From NCBI GenBank assembly GCA_947561395.2, contig OX387185.1:41426602-41490601 (forward strand): DNA of 64,000 nucleotides. The letters run 5' to 3'. Of the stretch, positions 47,947 to 59,513 are shown in pieces (the stretch's first letter is position 1; every line of letters begins with the position of its first letter). A model generated the notes under the pieces. The model was not told where the DNA came from. It was given only the letters and a program-made list of their open reading frames with translations, and did no database searches. This DNA is from Buxus sempervirens. Lineage: Eukaryota; Streptophyta; Magnoliopsida; Buxales; Buxaceae. Made by a program: the position numbers and the translations under genes.

Positions 47947-48094
47947 GGATTGAAATCGTCTACTGGGTGCCCAGCAGCCAATGGGAATCCTGCAAGGCAG
48001 GGCCACATCACGACTGCCCTGCCTGCAAGGCGAGGCCCACATGCCTTGCAAGATTCCCATTGGCTGCTGGGCACCCAGTAGACGATTTCAATCC
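47947..48094. mobile_element. Mutator-type MITE 3
   Basis: A 148-bp near-perfect foldback with arms of about 54 bp (GGATTGAAATCGTCTACTGG... and complement, about one mismatch) around a short loop. The 9-bp target duplication ATTATTTTT is exact (47938-47946 and 48095-48103). The arm identity points to a recent insertion. Confidence 0.92.
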
Positions 48095-48103
48095 ATTATT
48101 TTT

Positions 48104-49633
48104 GGGCTATTTTATTTTACCCTAGTAAATTTAGTGATTTATATTTTTTTAAAGGTACGTTCATCATGTGCTCACACAATTAGGACATCTCGCTCAAAGT
48201 GCAAGAAAAAAATTACGGGAGATATCATCCTATTATCTATAGCAAAATGTTATAACCAATTGTTGTCCCTTCTCTCTCTGGCCTTAGTACCTTGATAATG
48301 TGTGTCGTGGGCATGCCAACACCTATATGGGTGCAATGAGTCGGAAAGGTTTCGACCTTGGGCACCTAGGGTTGCAACTTGGGTCGATTAAAACCGAAAC
48401 TGAACCGGTCTAACCCAACTTTGGGTCGGTTTGGTGGGTTATATAATCTTTGGGTAGCTTTTTGGAAAAGTCGTGCATAATTGTTGGCATGCTTCCCAAG
48501 GGATCTATTCTCGTTATATATAGTATAGATATATTTGCAACAAAATATATATCTCCATATTTATACTATTTATATTTGTACCTTTTATTTATTTATCATA
48601 ATTGTTGCATTTATACATACTTGACGTCAAAATATACAAATTTCAATTGCTTATTTTATATTAAATGACCATTATGACCTAATGTAAGATGATTAATACT
48701 TTGCATTCATCCACTCATATGACGGAAAGAAATGAGTATGTCATGCAGTTTTTAATGTAGAAATTACAAATATAATAAATGAAAGGAGGGAATAAATGTA
48801 AAAACAAATTGATAACATTAGAAGATGAATGGAAAATAATACATATCCTATAAAGAGTTCTTACGGCCATTTAATAATGCAAGTGTCAATATATAATATA
48901 GATATTACATGCATAGAAACTTGTTAGACTAACTCATGGATATTTTATAGAAGGCTATAGCTGTCATTTTTGTAATCTAGCTGAACCCATTTCCCTTTTT
49001 GACTTCTATTAATAAGGACTTGCTCTCCATTCAAGAACCTTTTTTTTTTTCTGGTTTTTTATTAGCATCTTATAAAATGAGTATCTGAATGATATAAACA
49101 CTGTAAGAATTTTACTTACAAAATAAAATTAAGAAATAAAAAAAATGCTAATTGAGCCTAACAGAGCCAGGTCTCTAATATTATCTTAGGAACAGGGTCA
49201 TAGGCTTAAACCTTGAAAGTTGAAACCAAATACTAGAATCTACTGAGCCGGCTTAGACACGCATATGGTTTATATTGAGCCGAGCTCTAGCTTTGAGTCA
49301 AAGAAACTTTCAACTTGGATTTCCATCAAAGCTTCATTTCTTATCTCTTTCATTCTTATCCGCAAACTCATTGTAACCATTTTTAACGTTTTCGTTTGAA
49401 AAATAAATAAATAAATAAATGAATAAATAATTTGCATATCCACTACAATGTTTTAGTAACATGGCGCAACTGGATATATAGGTTGCCGTCGGGGGTCCTT
49501 CTAAAAGAAGACAAAAAATATATTAAAAATTGTGGTTGAGGTTGGTGTGAAATTATGATGAAAGGGACCACATGAAAGAAAACCAAGACGAGGAACAAGT
49601 TGAGGGCACTTCAGTTTGACGACTCTAGCTAGA
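48104..49633. other. Intergenic upstream of the NBS-LRR gene
   Basis: No gene recognised. Contains a partial copy of the dispersed repeat ending GTTATATATAGTATAGAT (48455-48532). Confidence 0.45.
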
Positions 49634-49649
49634 TTTTAGAGAGTACTTT

Positions 49650-49664
49650 TTTTTTTTGGTAACG
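49650..49664 (-). mobile_element. Ultra-short retroposition scar before the NBS-LRR gene
   Basis: A T run plus GGTAACG lies between TTTTAGAGAGTACTTT (49634-49649) and TTTTAGAGAGAACTTT (49665-49680), a 16-bp direct repeat with one mismatch. The same architecture as the inserts at 29511 and 32872. It sits about 110 bp upstream of the start codon. Confidence 0.75.
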
Positions 49665-49771
49665 TTTTAGAGAGAACTTTAGCACTGCTTTCCTTGATCC
49701 TCCTGCTTAATTTTCTAGTTTTTCACTTGTTGTGTTTCGATCCTTTAATTTCTTTCTTTTGCGAGAAAAAA

Positions 49772-52700
49772 ATGGCTTTTGGAGAGCTACTTCTTGGTGC
49801 ATCCCTTCAGGTGGCTTTGGATAGGTTGATCCCTCGTGAGTTCAAAGAATTTGCACGCCGTGTCCAGGTTGATTCTGATCTAGAGGAGTTGGAGGAGACG
49901 ATGCTGATGATTCAAGGCATACTCCATGACGCGGAACAGAAGCAGATAACGAACCCAGCTGTGAGATTATGGCTTGACAAACTCACACATCTTGCCTTCG
50001 ACATCGACGACCTGTTGGACGAGGTTGCCATCCACGCCCATCGATTGAAACAGGAGGAAACCCTACCCAACACAGATCAGGTGAGAGAACTTGTCTCTTC
50101 TCTTCTTGATTTTTGGTCAAAAGCAAAGCAAAGCGGTAAGATAAAGATACTAATCGAGAGACTAGATAAGGTCTGGTTGCAAGGGCAGCGTCTTGGTTTG
50201 AGTCAGGGCGTTGCACTTGCACAGAGTTCCACTAGTCTCATCCAAAGACCACCGACGACTTCCTTGATGCTTGATTCTCATGTATATGGTAGGGAAAAAG
50301 ATATGGAACAGTTACTTAAACTGTTGTTATCAGATGGTGATGATACTGGAAGCAACAATGTCTCTGTGATTCCCATAGTGGGAATGGGAGGGGTTGGTAA
50401 GACCACTCTTGCTCAGCTTCTCTACAATCATGAGGATGTCAAAAAGCATTTTACTCTGAAAGCATGGGCTTGCGTATCCGATGCTAAATTTGATGTGGTT
50501 AGAGTAACCAAAGAAATTCTCGAATCCGCTACCAAAGATTCATTTACAGTCCATGGACTGCAGCAACTTCAAGATAGATTGAAGGTGCTATTGGGTGAAA
50601 AGAAATTTTTACTTGTTCTGGATGATGTTTGGAGCGAAGACTACAATGATTGGGATCGATTACGAGCTCCTTTCAAAGGTGGACCCAATGGTAGTAAAAT
50701 TATTGTGACTACGAGGAGTGAAAATGTTTCTTCCATAATGAGAACTGTTCCCACATTCCACTTAAAAGAGCTCTCTGAAGAGGATTGCCAAGAATTGTTC
50801 TTCCACCATGCATTTCAAAACTCAAGTCCAGATGAATATCCGGAGCTGAAATCAATTGGCGAAAAGATTGTAAAAAAGTGTAAAGGGTTGCCTCTAGCAG
50901 CAAAGACACTCGGAGGCCTCTTGCGTTGTAGACAAGATGCTGCAGAATGGGAAGGTCTTTTGAGTAGTGAAATATGGGATGAAACAGGAAACACAAGCGG
51001 CATTCTTCCTTCTCTTGAGTTGAGCTATCATTATCTCCCAGCTCAATTGAAGCGCTGCTTTTCCTACTGCGCCATGTTCCCTCAAGACTACGTCTTTTGC
51101 AAGGAAAAACTTATCCTACTATGGATGGCTGAAGGTTTTCTGCAGTCGAAGGGAAATAGAAGAATGGAAGACACAGGTGATGAGTATTTCAGAGAGTTGT
51201 TATCAAGGTCATTTTTTCAACGAAGTAGTGACCATGAATCAGGATTCGTAATGCATGACCTCATCCATGATCTAGCTCGATCTGTCAGCCGAGAAATATG
51301 TTTCAGTTTGAGGAATGAACAGGAGGACAACAACTCTTCAAAGGTTGATATGTCTTTGATTCGCTATGCATTTGTACCTGAAAAAGGTTATCATCTGATG
51401 TCACATTTTAAGGTATTTCAAGAAACCAAAAGCTTGCGTGCATTACTCATGATGCATAGGCCTTATATTGGAACCTGCATGCCTAGACAGCTCCTATGTT
51501 TTTTGTTTCCGGTACTACCATGCTTACGTGTGTTGAGTCTAAGTGGTGTCATGAGTAACTTTGAGTTGCCTGAATTAATTGGTGATTTGTTGCATCTTCG
51601 ACATCTCGACCTCTCCCAAACTTCTATTAAAAGGTTACCAAATTCCCTGTGTAAACTCCGGAATTTGCAAACACTATTGTTAAGCAATTGCAAATTGCTT
51701 AGGGAATTGCCTAGTGAAATGAGCAACCACCTAACTGAACTCAGACATCTCCACATTGATGGATGTGGAAGGTTGGAAAAGATGCCAGTAGGAATGAACA
51801 AATTGACGAACCTTCAAACACTACCTCTTTTTATTGTGGGGGAAAATAGTGGGTCAAACATTCAAGGACTGAAGGATGTGAAGCAACTTCACGGAAGACT
51901 TCGCATCATTGGACTGAGAAAAGTAGACAAAATTGATGATTCCCTTCTAGGGAATAAAAAGCTTCTCCATGAATTGGAGTTGAGTTGGGAATCCACAAGG
52001 GCAAACATTGGGAAGCGGGTCTCTGAACCTGTAGATGAATGTAAGGAAACTGCAGTTCTAAAGGAGCTACAACCTCACACAAACCTCAAAAGGCTCTCTA
52101 TTAATGGGTACCATGGAACAACATTCCCAAGCTGGTTAGGGTCCTCATCCTACTCTCAATTGGTGGACTTAGAACTCCTTGATTGCAGAAGATGCCAGTT
52201 ACTCCCTCCGCTTGGATGTTTACCCTTCCTCAGATGTCTTCTAATTGATGGAATGCAAGGAGTAAAAAGTGTGGGCACTGAGTTCTATGGAAGTGTTCAT
52301 GCGTCTAAGCTACCATTTCAATCGCTGGAGACACTGATATTTAGAGACATGGAGTATTGGGAAGAATGGTTTGGGATTGAAGAGGAAGGTGAAGAAGTAT
52401 TCCCTAGTCTCTGTGAGCTTGAGATATCTGACTGTCCTAAACTAAGGAAGTTCTCCCACCAATTTGTAAAGCTAAAAAATTTAAAGATAAAGAATTGTGA
52501 AGAATTGATTGAATTGCCAAGGTGTCTTCCGGTGCTTTGCAGTTTAGAGGCAGAGGGATGTGAAGCGATTGTCTTCAGAAGCGTGGTAGACTCCACTCTA
52601 CCACTACCACTTAGCTTCCTCAAAATTTCTAGTATTTCAAATCATGAGAATCTACTAGGAGGGGAAGGAAGGTCATTATTGGGATGCTTAAATGCACTTA

Positions 52701-53935
52701 GAGAATTAGAGATCGATGAATGTGATGAGCTTGTGAAGTTGCCATGCTCAAATGATGAAGACATGCTGCCCCTGAATTCTGTTACTTGTTTGAAAATCAG
52801 TTCATGTCCAAGTCTTCACTTTCTCAAGTTTCCTTCCCAAGTTAAAACTGTTTGCATCCATTACTGCCCTTGTTTGGAAAAAATTCAGATGATGTCCTGC
52901 ACTTCTCTTCGAGAATTAACAATCAGTTGCTTGCCGAGTCTGCCATCCTCTGGAGAAAAGATGGTGTTGCCTTCCACGATCAGAAAACTTGAAATCCACA
53001 GGTGTAAGAATTTGGAGACCTTTCCTGAACTGATGGTGCACAGCAATAACAACGACAACAACTCATTTCTTGATACACTGAGAATATCTGGTTGTGGATC
53101 TCTCACGTCTTTTATAGAAGGAGGCGCCTCTAGTTGTACAGAGCTTCCCTTACAGCCTAGGAGTCTTAAGATCATTGGTTGCAAGAATCTGGTATCCCTC
53201 CCCGAGAGGATGATGTACAGCAACAGATTTCTTGAGCATTTGCAAATCAAAGGATGTGGTGAGCTCACATCGTTTCCAAGTAGAAGATGCTTAGGGTCCA
53301 CCAATCACCGTATTGTTGTGGATGGCAATATGAATGGCTCGTCCTCAAACCAAGATCAGAATAGAAAGATTTATGGGTTGCACACCACCATCACAAATGT
53401 TAAAAGCATCAAAATATGGTACTGTCCTCGTCTCAATTCGTTACCTCACTGCATGTACAATCTCACATCTCTTCAGTCTTTGTCGATCTTGGGTTGTCAC
53501 AGCCTTGTTTCATTTCCGGAAGGAGGGTTACCCACCTCAACTCTCACAAGCCTTAACATCAACTATTGCGAGAATCTCAGCTCCTTACCAGATGGCCTGC
53601 ACAACGCCACGTCTCTTCGAGATTTGTCTATTATGGAATGTCCTAATCTCGATCCCTTTCCTAAGGGGGGTTTTCCTGGCAACCTAGATTCTCTTTATAT
53701 CCTAGATTGTGGAAAACGAAAGTCCATTTCTGAGTGGGGGATTCACAACCTCACCTCTCTCAAAAGCCTTGCAATTGGAGGATTTTCAGGTCTGGTATTC
53801 TTTCCAGAGTGTCTGCTACCCCCAAACCTTACCTATCTTGAAGTTAATAATCTCCCAGATCTCCAGAGCCTACCAGAGTGGTTGCACAGCCTCACCTCTC
53901 TAGAACAGTTGGTCATCGATGACTGCAAAACTTGA
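49772..53935 (+). CDS. CC-NBS-LRR disease resistance protein (RPP13-like 1 type)
   Basis: One exon, 1387 residues from MAFGELLLGASLQ (the upstream in-frame ATG at 49694 adds 26 hydrophobic residues not usual for the family). Order: Rx-type coiled coil (about 1-135, with LTHLAFDIDDLLDE in place of EDVID); NB-ARC with P-loop GMGGVGKTT (204-212), kinase-2 LLVLDDVW (280-287), RNBS-B GSKIIVTTR, GLPLA (372-376), RNBS-D CFSYCAMFPQDY, and MHD in VMHDLIHDLA (494-496); then a long LRR region (about 570-1387). All nucleotide-switch motifs are intact, so it should be a functional intracellular immune receptor of the R3a/RPPR13-like 1 group. The effector recognised cannot be deduced. The abundant C-terminal LRRs are typical of this subgroup. 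Confidence 0.95.
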   Translation: MAFGELLLGASLQVALDRLIPREFKEFARRVQVDSDLEELEETMLMIQGILHDAEQKQITNPAVRLWLDKLTHLAFDIDDLLDEVAIHAHRLKQEETLPNTDQVRELVSSLLDFWSKAKQSGKIKILIERLDKVWLQGQRLGLSQGVALAQSSTSLIQRPPTTSLMLDSHVYGREKDMEQLLKLLLSDGDDTGSNNVSVIPIVGMGGVGKTTLAQLLYNHEDVKKHFTLKAWACVSDAKFDVVRVTKEILESATKDSFTVHGLQQLQDRLKVLLGEKKFLLVLDDVWSEDYNDWDRLRAPFKGGPNGSKIIVTTRSENVSSIMRTVPTFHLKELSEEDCQELFFHHAFQNSSPDEYPELKSIGEKIVKKCKGLPLAAKTLGGLLRCRQDAAEWEGLLSSEIWDETGNTSGILPSLELSYHYLPAQLKRCFSYCAMFPQDYVFCKEKLILLWMAEGFLQSKGNRRMEDTGDEYFRELLSRSFFQRSSDHESGFVMHDLIHDLARSVSREICFSLRNEQEDNNSSKVDMSLIRYAFVPEKGYHLMSHFKVFQETKSLRALLMMHRPYIGTCMPRQLLCFLFPVLPCLRVLSLSGVMSNFELPELIGDLLHLRHLDLSQTSIKRLPNSLCKLRNLQTLLLSNCKLLRELPSEMSNHLTELRHLHIDGCGRLEKMPVGMNKLTNLQTLPLFIVGENSGSNIQGLKDVKQLHGRLRIIGLRKVDKIDDSLLGNKKLLHELELSWESTRANIGKRVSEPVDECKETAVLKELQPHTNLKRLSINGYHGTTFPSWLGSSSYSQLVDLELLDCRRCQLLPPLGCLPFLRCLLIDGMQGVKSVGTEFYGSVHASKLPFQSLETLIFRDMEYWEEWFGIEEEGEEVFPSLCELEISDCPKLRKFSHQFVKLKNLKIKNCEELIELPRCLPVLCSLEAEGCEAIVFRSVVDSTLPLPLSFLKISSISNHENLLGGEGRSLLGCLNALRELEIDECDELVKLPCSNDEDMLPLNSVTCLKISSCPSLHFLKFPSQVKTVCIHYCPCLEKIQMMSCTSLRELTISCLPSLPSSGEKMVLPSTIRKLEIHRCKNLETFPELMVHSNNNDNNSFLDTLRISGCGSLTSFIEGGASSCTELPLQPRSLKIIGCKNLVSLPERMMYSNRFLEHLQIKGCGELTSFPSRRCLGSTNHRIVVDGNMNGSSSNQDQNRKIYGLHTTITNVKSIKIWYCPRLNSLPHCMYNLTSLQSLSILGCHSLVSFPEGGLPTSTLTSLNINYCENLSSLPDGLHNATSLRDLSIMECPNLDPFPKGGFPGNLDSLYILDCGKRKSISEWGIHNLTSLKSLAIGGFSGLVFFPECLLPPNLTYLEVNNLPDLQSLPEWLHSLTSLEQLVIDDCKT

Positions 53936-54899
53936 ACTCCGGTAAAAGGGTATGTATCTACTATCTATTGTTCTTAATATTGGTTCATTTATTTACTTTA
54001 TTTCTACACAAAAATATGCTAGAGCCATTATTTGTTGACCAAGAGTTTCAATTATGATTATTGCAATATCTCTGAGTTTTGTGTTGGGCAATTATTATTA
54101 TTAGGGAGCAAAAAGTGAAATGGGAGGAGAACAAAAGCCTTGAGTACAGAGATTCCTAAACAAATGGTAAGTTTCTTTTATTCTTGTACAACTTAGTCGA
54201 AGTACACGGCATCCTACAGAACTGAAATAGATTTACCCTCGTGATTTTATTTATTTATTTATGTTTCACTTGGATTGTGGTTCTCTAATTATATTTTGTG
54301 GATCTTATAATTTCATGGTATGTCATGCTACTTCAGCAGTTACCTTTTTCTTACTAACTAGCGAGTGGCATGTGTAAGCTAGAGGTATATACAAATAAAA
54401 CTGATTTACTTATGATAGATAGATGGTCATCAAATGCTTTAAAATTAGGATGAAATGTGCAGGCTAGAATGTTGTATTTATACAAGTAGTGTAAATTCGT
54501 ATAGTTTTCCCTTCTTGCCATCTTTTGCTTTACTGCATTGTTGATACAGGTAACCATTAATTTCGCTTCACGATTTCATGGCATCATTGAATTGATCACT
54601 GTTGCATGTTTTGAATACTGGTTGTAGGATAATCTTAATGTGCATATTTGATTTGTATGAAGCCTTTTGTCTTGCATCCTTGATTGTTTGCAGAAGGTTA
54701 GCCCTCACCTTTGGAGATGCTGATGCTGTCTTTACTTCGACTTCTGCAAGGTATTCCGGATTACAAAAAGTGTTTGATATACAGTATTAATTGTTGACTG
54801 TGATGCCTCTGAGATCTTGTTTCTGATTTCTGCCCCTATAATCCATGTTGACGAGGAGTTAATTCATTCCTGTATTGTTATGTCTTTGATGTAAACAAG
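53936..54899 (+). other. 3' UTR region of the NBS-LRR gene
   Basis: Genes of this subgroup often have introns in the 3' UTR. Possible acceptors such as TTTGCAG before AAGGTTAGCCC (near 54690) and donors such as AAATGGTAAG (near 54163) fit that, but no reading frame identifies another gene. The exact UTR structure cannot be set from sequence alone. Confidence 0.4.
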
Positions 54900-55920
54900 C
54901 ACTACAGAAAAAAAAAAAGTGATATAACGACACTAATATAAGGGCACTTATATAAAAGTGCCGTTATAAGTGCTTTCATACGACATTTCGTATACAGATG
55001 CCGTTATAAAACAATTTATTACGGCATTTTTCCAAAAGTGCCATTATAAAACAATTTATTGCAGCATTTCCTAGAAAAATGCTACTATAAAATGATTTAT
55101 TACGGCATTTTCCTACTGAATGCCATTATAAAATAATTTATTACAGCATTTTTTAATTGAATGCCCCTATAGATCAATTTGTTACAATACAATAATTTAT
55201 AAAATATTGTATTACGGCATTTTATTACAAAGTTTAAATTAAAAATAAAGTATTTTTTTGGGTAAATTTATTTAATTGATGTTTTATTGAAAATAATTCA
55301 GATTTAGTCATGCAATTATTTGAAAGAAGACTTGTTCTTAATTCTTTGAAGAAAACATAATTAATTATCAATTAGAAAGAATTGGATGACTGAATATGAA
55401 TTAGTTTTAAAAAGTAATCCTAAAAACCAATTCTTTCCTTCTTCCCTTTTGTCGTCAATCTTTTCACACTCAACGAATGAAACAGAGAAGAAGCTGTCGG
55501 ATTAGGGCTTTCGCATGACCTGAGTATGGCCCCTGAATCTGGATCTTTGAGTGTCAGTGACGGAGAGCGAATCGTGTTTTTCAGAGATTTTTCAGAGGAA
55601 TCGGTATGCAAGTGAGTAAAGGAGAGAACGAATCGTGAGTTTCTGTGACGGAGAGCTATGGAGTCGAGTTCGTTTGTAGCAATGGCGTGAGTATCTCTGA
55701 TGGAGAGCTATGGATTCCAGTTCAACAATGGCGTGAGTATCTCTGACAGAGAACTATGGATTCGAGTTCGTTTGTAGCAATGGTGTGAGTATCTCTTTGG
55801 GAGAGCTTGTTGAAACAGAAGATTTCAAGTTTTGTGCCCCGATCGGTTGATCTGAGACTTTAGTGGACAAATTGCAGTGAGCACTACGACCGCAGGACAG
55901 TTTCAAGTCGTTAAAGGTTA
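54900..55920 (+). mobile_element. 5' end of a CACTA transposon
   Basis: Begins CACTACAGAAAAAAAAAAA, followed by many sub-terminal repeats (ACGGCATTTT, AAGTGCCGTTATA, and AAAACAATTTATT) to about 55220, and then a leader-like region with three imperfect repeats of GTGAGTATCTCTGA (55687-55800). I find no matching GTAGTG terminus with inverted sub-terminal repeats downstream in the window, so the element is truncated or its far end is beyond recognition. No transposase frame is seen. Confidence 0.7.
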
Positions 55921-57147
55921 GATCCTAATCTTTTAATTTATCAAGCTATGTTTCTGTTCTTCTCTATTTTTTGATGGATTCGATTTAATTAAATTGTTGA
56001 ACTGGAGTTTGTCACATAATCGCGTGTTGTTGGATCTGTACTGGACTCCGCTTTTTCAATTTATTTATTTATTTATTTTTGAATTTGTTCCATAGATCTA
56101 ATGTTATTCTTCCCGTAATGTTGTTTATTCATGCTTGAGGAATCTAGCGACAGGTTTGTGGTATAAAAAAATCGGGGAAAAAAAATGCCTAAAGCTTTAT
56201 TGCCAATGGTTCTGGATTCAAAGTCCTTCAGCAATTTGTACTCATTCAATTCATGAAGATTGTTCTTGTTTTACCCTTTGATGAACACTTTAAATTACCG
56301 GAATGCACATATTTTTTCTCATAAATATCATCCTTTATGTAATAATTTTCTCATTAATATCACTTTTCCTATGAGTTCTGGTTAGCAACGGCTGTGTTCA
56401 AAGAGATCCACGCTTACTAATTGTAGTGGTTCATGTTTAGCTACTTTATGATTTAACTGTTGTGACAAAACCCATCTAGAAATGAAGTGAGTTACTGGCA
56501 CCTATTCTGCTAGTGAGCTCCCACCAAGCAGGGATTTGGAGATATATCCTGGATCTTAATAATTTTTTATTCATGGCCAATCATTTCAACATTCCCTTCA
56601 TGGTCCGTCTATTTTTATCTCAGATAGAATAAACCCATCATCCTTTTAATTAATTTTTTTTCTTTCTTTTGGTCTTGATTATTTTGGCCACTTAAAAGCA
56701 TGTCCAAGATCTGTCAATTTTGAAGTGAATCAAGATTTATCAATTTTTTTTAAATGAACCTAGAATTTTTTTTAAAAGACACTTCAGTCAAATTTGAAGT
56801 AAATCCAGATTTATCATCTTGGAACCTCAAAACAAAGCAAACTATCATTGAATATTTAAAAGCAGAGGCAAATATCCATTATATATTCTGACAAATAGTC
56901 CTACAGATTCAAATGAATAATTAGACTATTAGAGGCATGGCTATTATATCCTTATGCAAATTGAGCTTTAACAAAGGATGGTAAGGGATCAACATTATTT
57001 GCAGCATCAACTTGCAGATTTGAATTTACAGTCTCTACTTAAGAATCTATCCAAAAACCTGAAAAGAATTATCTTTGGAGACTGTTAACAATGATTTCTA
57101 TTAAAAGGACATAAAACAAAAGATGTTACGAAGGGGATTCTTTCTAG
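55921..57147. other. Intergenic, no gene recognised
   Basis: AT-rich sequence. The region could be CACTA interior or host DNA; no reading frame is identifiable. Confidence 0.4.
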
Positions 57148-57501
57148 TTCCCAATCTGTGTTCAGCAAAGGGGATTCTTTCTCCAATCCCTTGGCTGTAT
57201 CAGAGTTATAGAAACTATCCCTCATGGACTCCTCATCATGCAAGTTTATAAGTTGCTTAACCTTCTCCATCAGGTCCTTTTCAATTCCATGGTTCGTAAT
57301 CTGCATATGTATATATTCAGAATTATCATAAAAAAGGAAGTTCATAAAAGAGCAAACCAGAATATATAATAGCATGAACAGCTAGCTTCTCACTACTACC
57401 TAAAAGAATCCCCACTTCTCATGGGCCTGCTGCAGATCTACCACTGTTCCACTCCTTTTCTCACCTTCGAGATCAATGAAATCTATGACAGGGATCTCCA
57501 T
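57148..57501 (-). pseudogene. ACO: ACC oxidase fragment (ethylene biosynthesis)
   Basis: Exon 1 at 57501-57400 encodes MEIPVIDFIDLEGEKRS...EKWGFF and then TAG where the family has a glutamine (CAG to TAG). A normal-looking 99-bp GT-AG intron follows (57399-57301), and exon 2 (57300-57148) resumes ITNHGIEKDLMEKVKQLINL and ends at NTDWE. The rest, including the double-stranded beta-helix with the iron-binding His-Asp-His triad and the 2-oxoglutarate/ascorbate site, is absent. The fragment therefore cannot make active 1-aminocyclopropane-1-carboxylate oxidase. A 14-bp repeat GGGGATTCTTTCT flanks the break. Confidence 0.88.
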
Positions 57502-58092
57502 ATCCTTCTTCTCTTGAAAAAATTGGTGAACTCTCTGGAGTATAAATAGGCATACAAGCAGAGGTAGAAGCATTACTTTTCCTCTACTGATGTTACTGTA
57601 ATTGGAGAAACATAAAACATCTATCAAGACAAATTTTTAATAGGTTAAGTTTTCCTTTATAGTGACACTATGCTTTAGATTTGTAAATGACCTTAGCATT
57701 TCTGGGCTGTTAAAAATATGTCTCTGTGGTTTTAATTCTTTCTTGTGAACACCTTAAGTAAATAAAATTTTCCTTTCTACAAGGACTTGCGGGTTTTCAT
57801 GGCCATGGCTGCAGCAATTAAGAACAGGTATTTGATTTGATTTTTTTTGTTCTCTCTCTATCTCTCTATGAATAGTGAGGTGCTGCCACGACCAAACCCA
57901 GCCAATTCAACTGCCGCTTTTGTTATTCAGAAATTGTGTGTTGGGTAAAGTAAAAAAATGTAAGAACTTTGCTATTTTTTCCCTTTTAGATGTTTTTTAT
58001 CATGATGGAATTTTTTTTTCTCAATTAGTAAGAATGATAAAGAACTTGAAAGATTATTGGGGCTGAACTTGATAATTATATCTTTGATGCAG

Positions 58093-58220
58093 AGTCCAAC
58101 ATTGTGGAGAGAACTCGAGAACTGAACAACAAGGATGAGTCCATTGCCCAGATGGAGAAAATCATTCGGGAAAAGTCTGAGAACATCGCTTTGTTACAGA
58201 GTCAAATTGAATCACTCCAG
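58093..58220 (+). pseudogene. Single coiled-coil exon, At4g31340-like fragment
   Basis: A 128-bp open segment with an AG acceptor (GATGCAG) and GT donor (CCAGGTGAGG) encodes SNIVERTRELNNKDESIAQM, then EKIIREKSENIALLQSQIESLQ. This resembles the first coiled-coil exon of a plant family annotated as myosin heavy chain-related (Arabidopsis At4g31340/At2g24420). I see no neighbouring exons; a possible ATG exon near 57799 (ATGGCCATGGCTGCAGC) is not clearly related. Probably a gene fragment, possibly carried by a transposon. Confidence 0.6.
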
Positions 58221-59513
58221 GTGAGGCATAACATATGTTAGAACTTTCACTCGTTCATTTGATAATGCTCAATATCGTGTTATATTTCTTTGGAGAATGC
58301 TTTGAAATCAATTATAATTATATACACCTAATCATAATCCTTTGCACCACTTGTGATGACACAAGCCGACATGATATCATCCATTGTTTTCACTTATATT
58401 ATATTCCCATGCTATCTGTATCATCTTTGACCAGAGGCCTGATCCAACCAGAAAAATGCACTGCTGTCATTGTTTCTCTTGTTGACATCATCATCATCAT
58501 CTTATGGTACAAAGATTTTTTAACTATAACAAAGATTTCAAAATTTTATGGTTAATTAGTTTAAGTGACTGTCTACCTAAAATCATAACTAGGCAAGTCC
58601 GATACCACTCAGTATCAGCCAAGTTTGTAAATGATGTTGAATAGCACAAATATTCCTTTTTTTTAGCAGTCTGTGAAACTATTTCTTGGTGCCACTGCCA
58701 AAGGTATATTGCAACTAATTACACATGGGCTACCACTTAACACTAGCAGTACACCTAGTTTGTAAACAGCATTGTGGTAACAGATTGTTATGTTTGTGAA
58801 CACAGCCATGTATGGGATACCATCGTGAAATGTATTCCACCTATCAATTATTTGAAAATATTATTTCTCTCATAAGACCCTCTGCAGTGGCAGGAGCTTC
58901 GTGTATTGGACTAGCCCAATTACAAACTGAATATGCACAAACCCTTCTCCAATCATACTAAATTACTTCTTTCCAAACAAGTTATATCATAAACTAATTA
59001 ACCATAAAATTTTATCATGATGGAATTTTATATGCTGCTGGTATTTTACTTGCAGGCTTAAGACCTCAAGGGGTCTTTGGTATTGCTTCTTTGGACCTCG
59101 AGGGTATAACTTTGGTAGGCATATGTTTTCAGATTGTCCTTTTGTATTTTAGGTTCCTTTTCTCAGCTACCCAAGAATTTCAAAGTTCTGTTTGAATCTC
59201 ATCCTGGCTTTTTGAAAAGGACAAGGAAGCCTTTATTAACCTTGTGACATACAGGTATTCTCTGTAACCTTTTTGTAGACTAAGCTTAGGCAAAATTGAA
59301 CAGTTATTAGTAGGACTCGAGGCAAGAGGGAAGGATCTGTGTACCATAAGATTTGTCATTGTTTCAATGACAACAGTCCAATTTCTCCTGTTGACATCAT
59401 CATCATACGTATCCAGAATAATCATATGTTGATCCAATTTCTTGTAGGATCCTAAGGTGGTTAACTGATGAAGAACCCCCTTTTTTTGTTGCTTTGATTG
59501 GCAAGGAATGCAA
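58221..59513. other. Intergenic, no gene recognised
   Basis: AT-rich. The 58235-58555 plus and 59180-59569 minus frames show no family resemblance. The motif TTGACATCATCATCAT occurs twice (58481, 59392). Confidence 0.4.

Noticed and set aside
49694-49771. Upstream in-frame ATG adding 26 residues to the NBS-LRR protein
   Set aside because: The added hydrophobic residues are not typical, and MAFGELLLGA is the usual family start.
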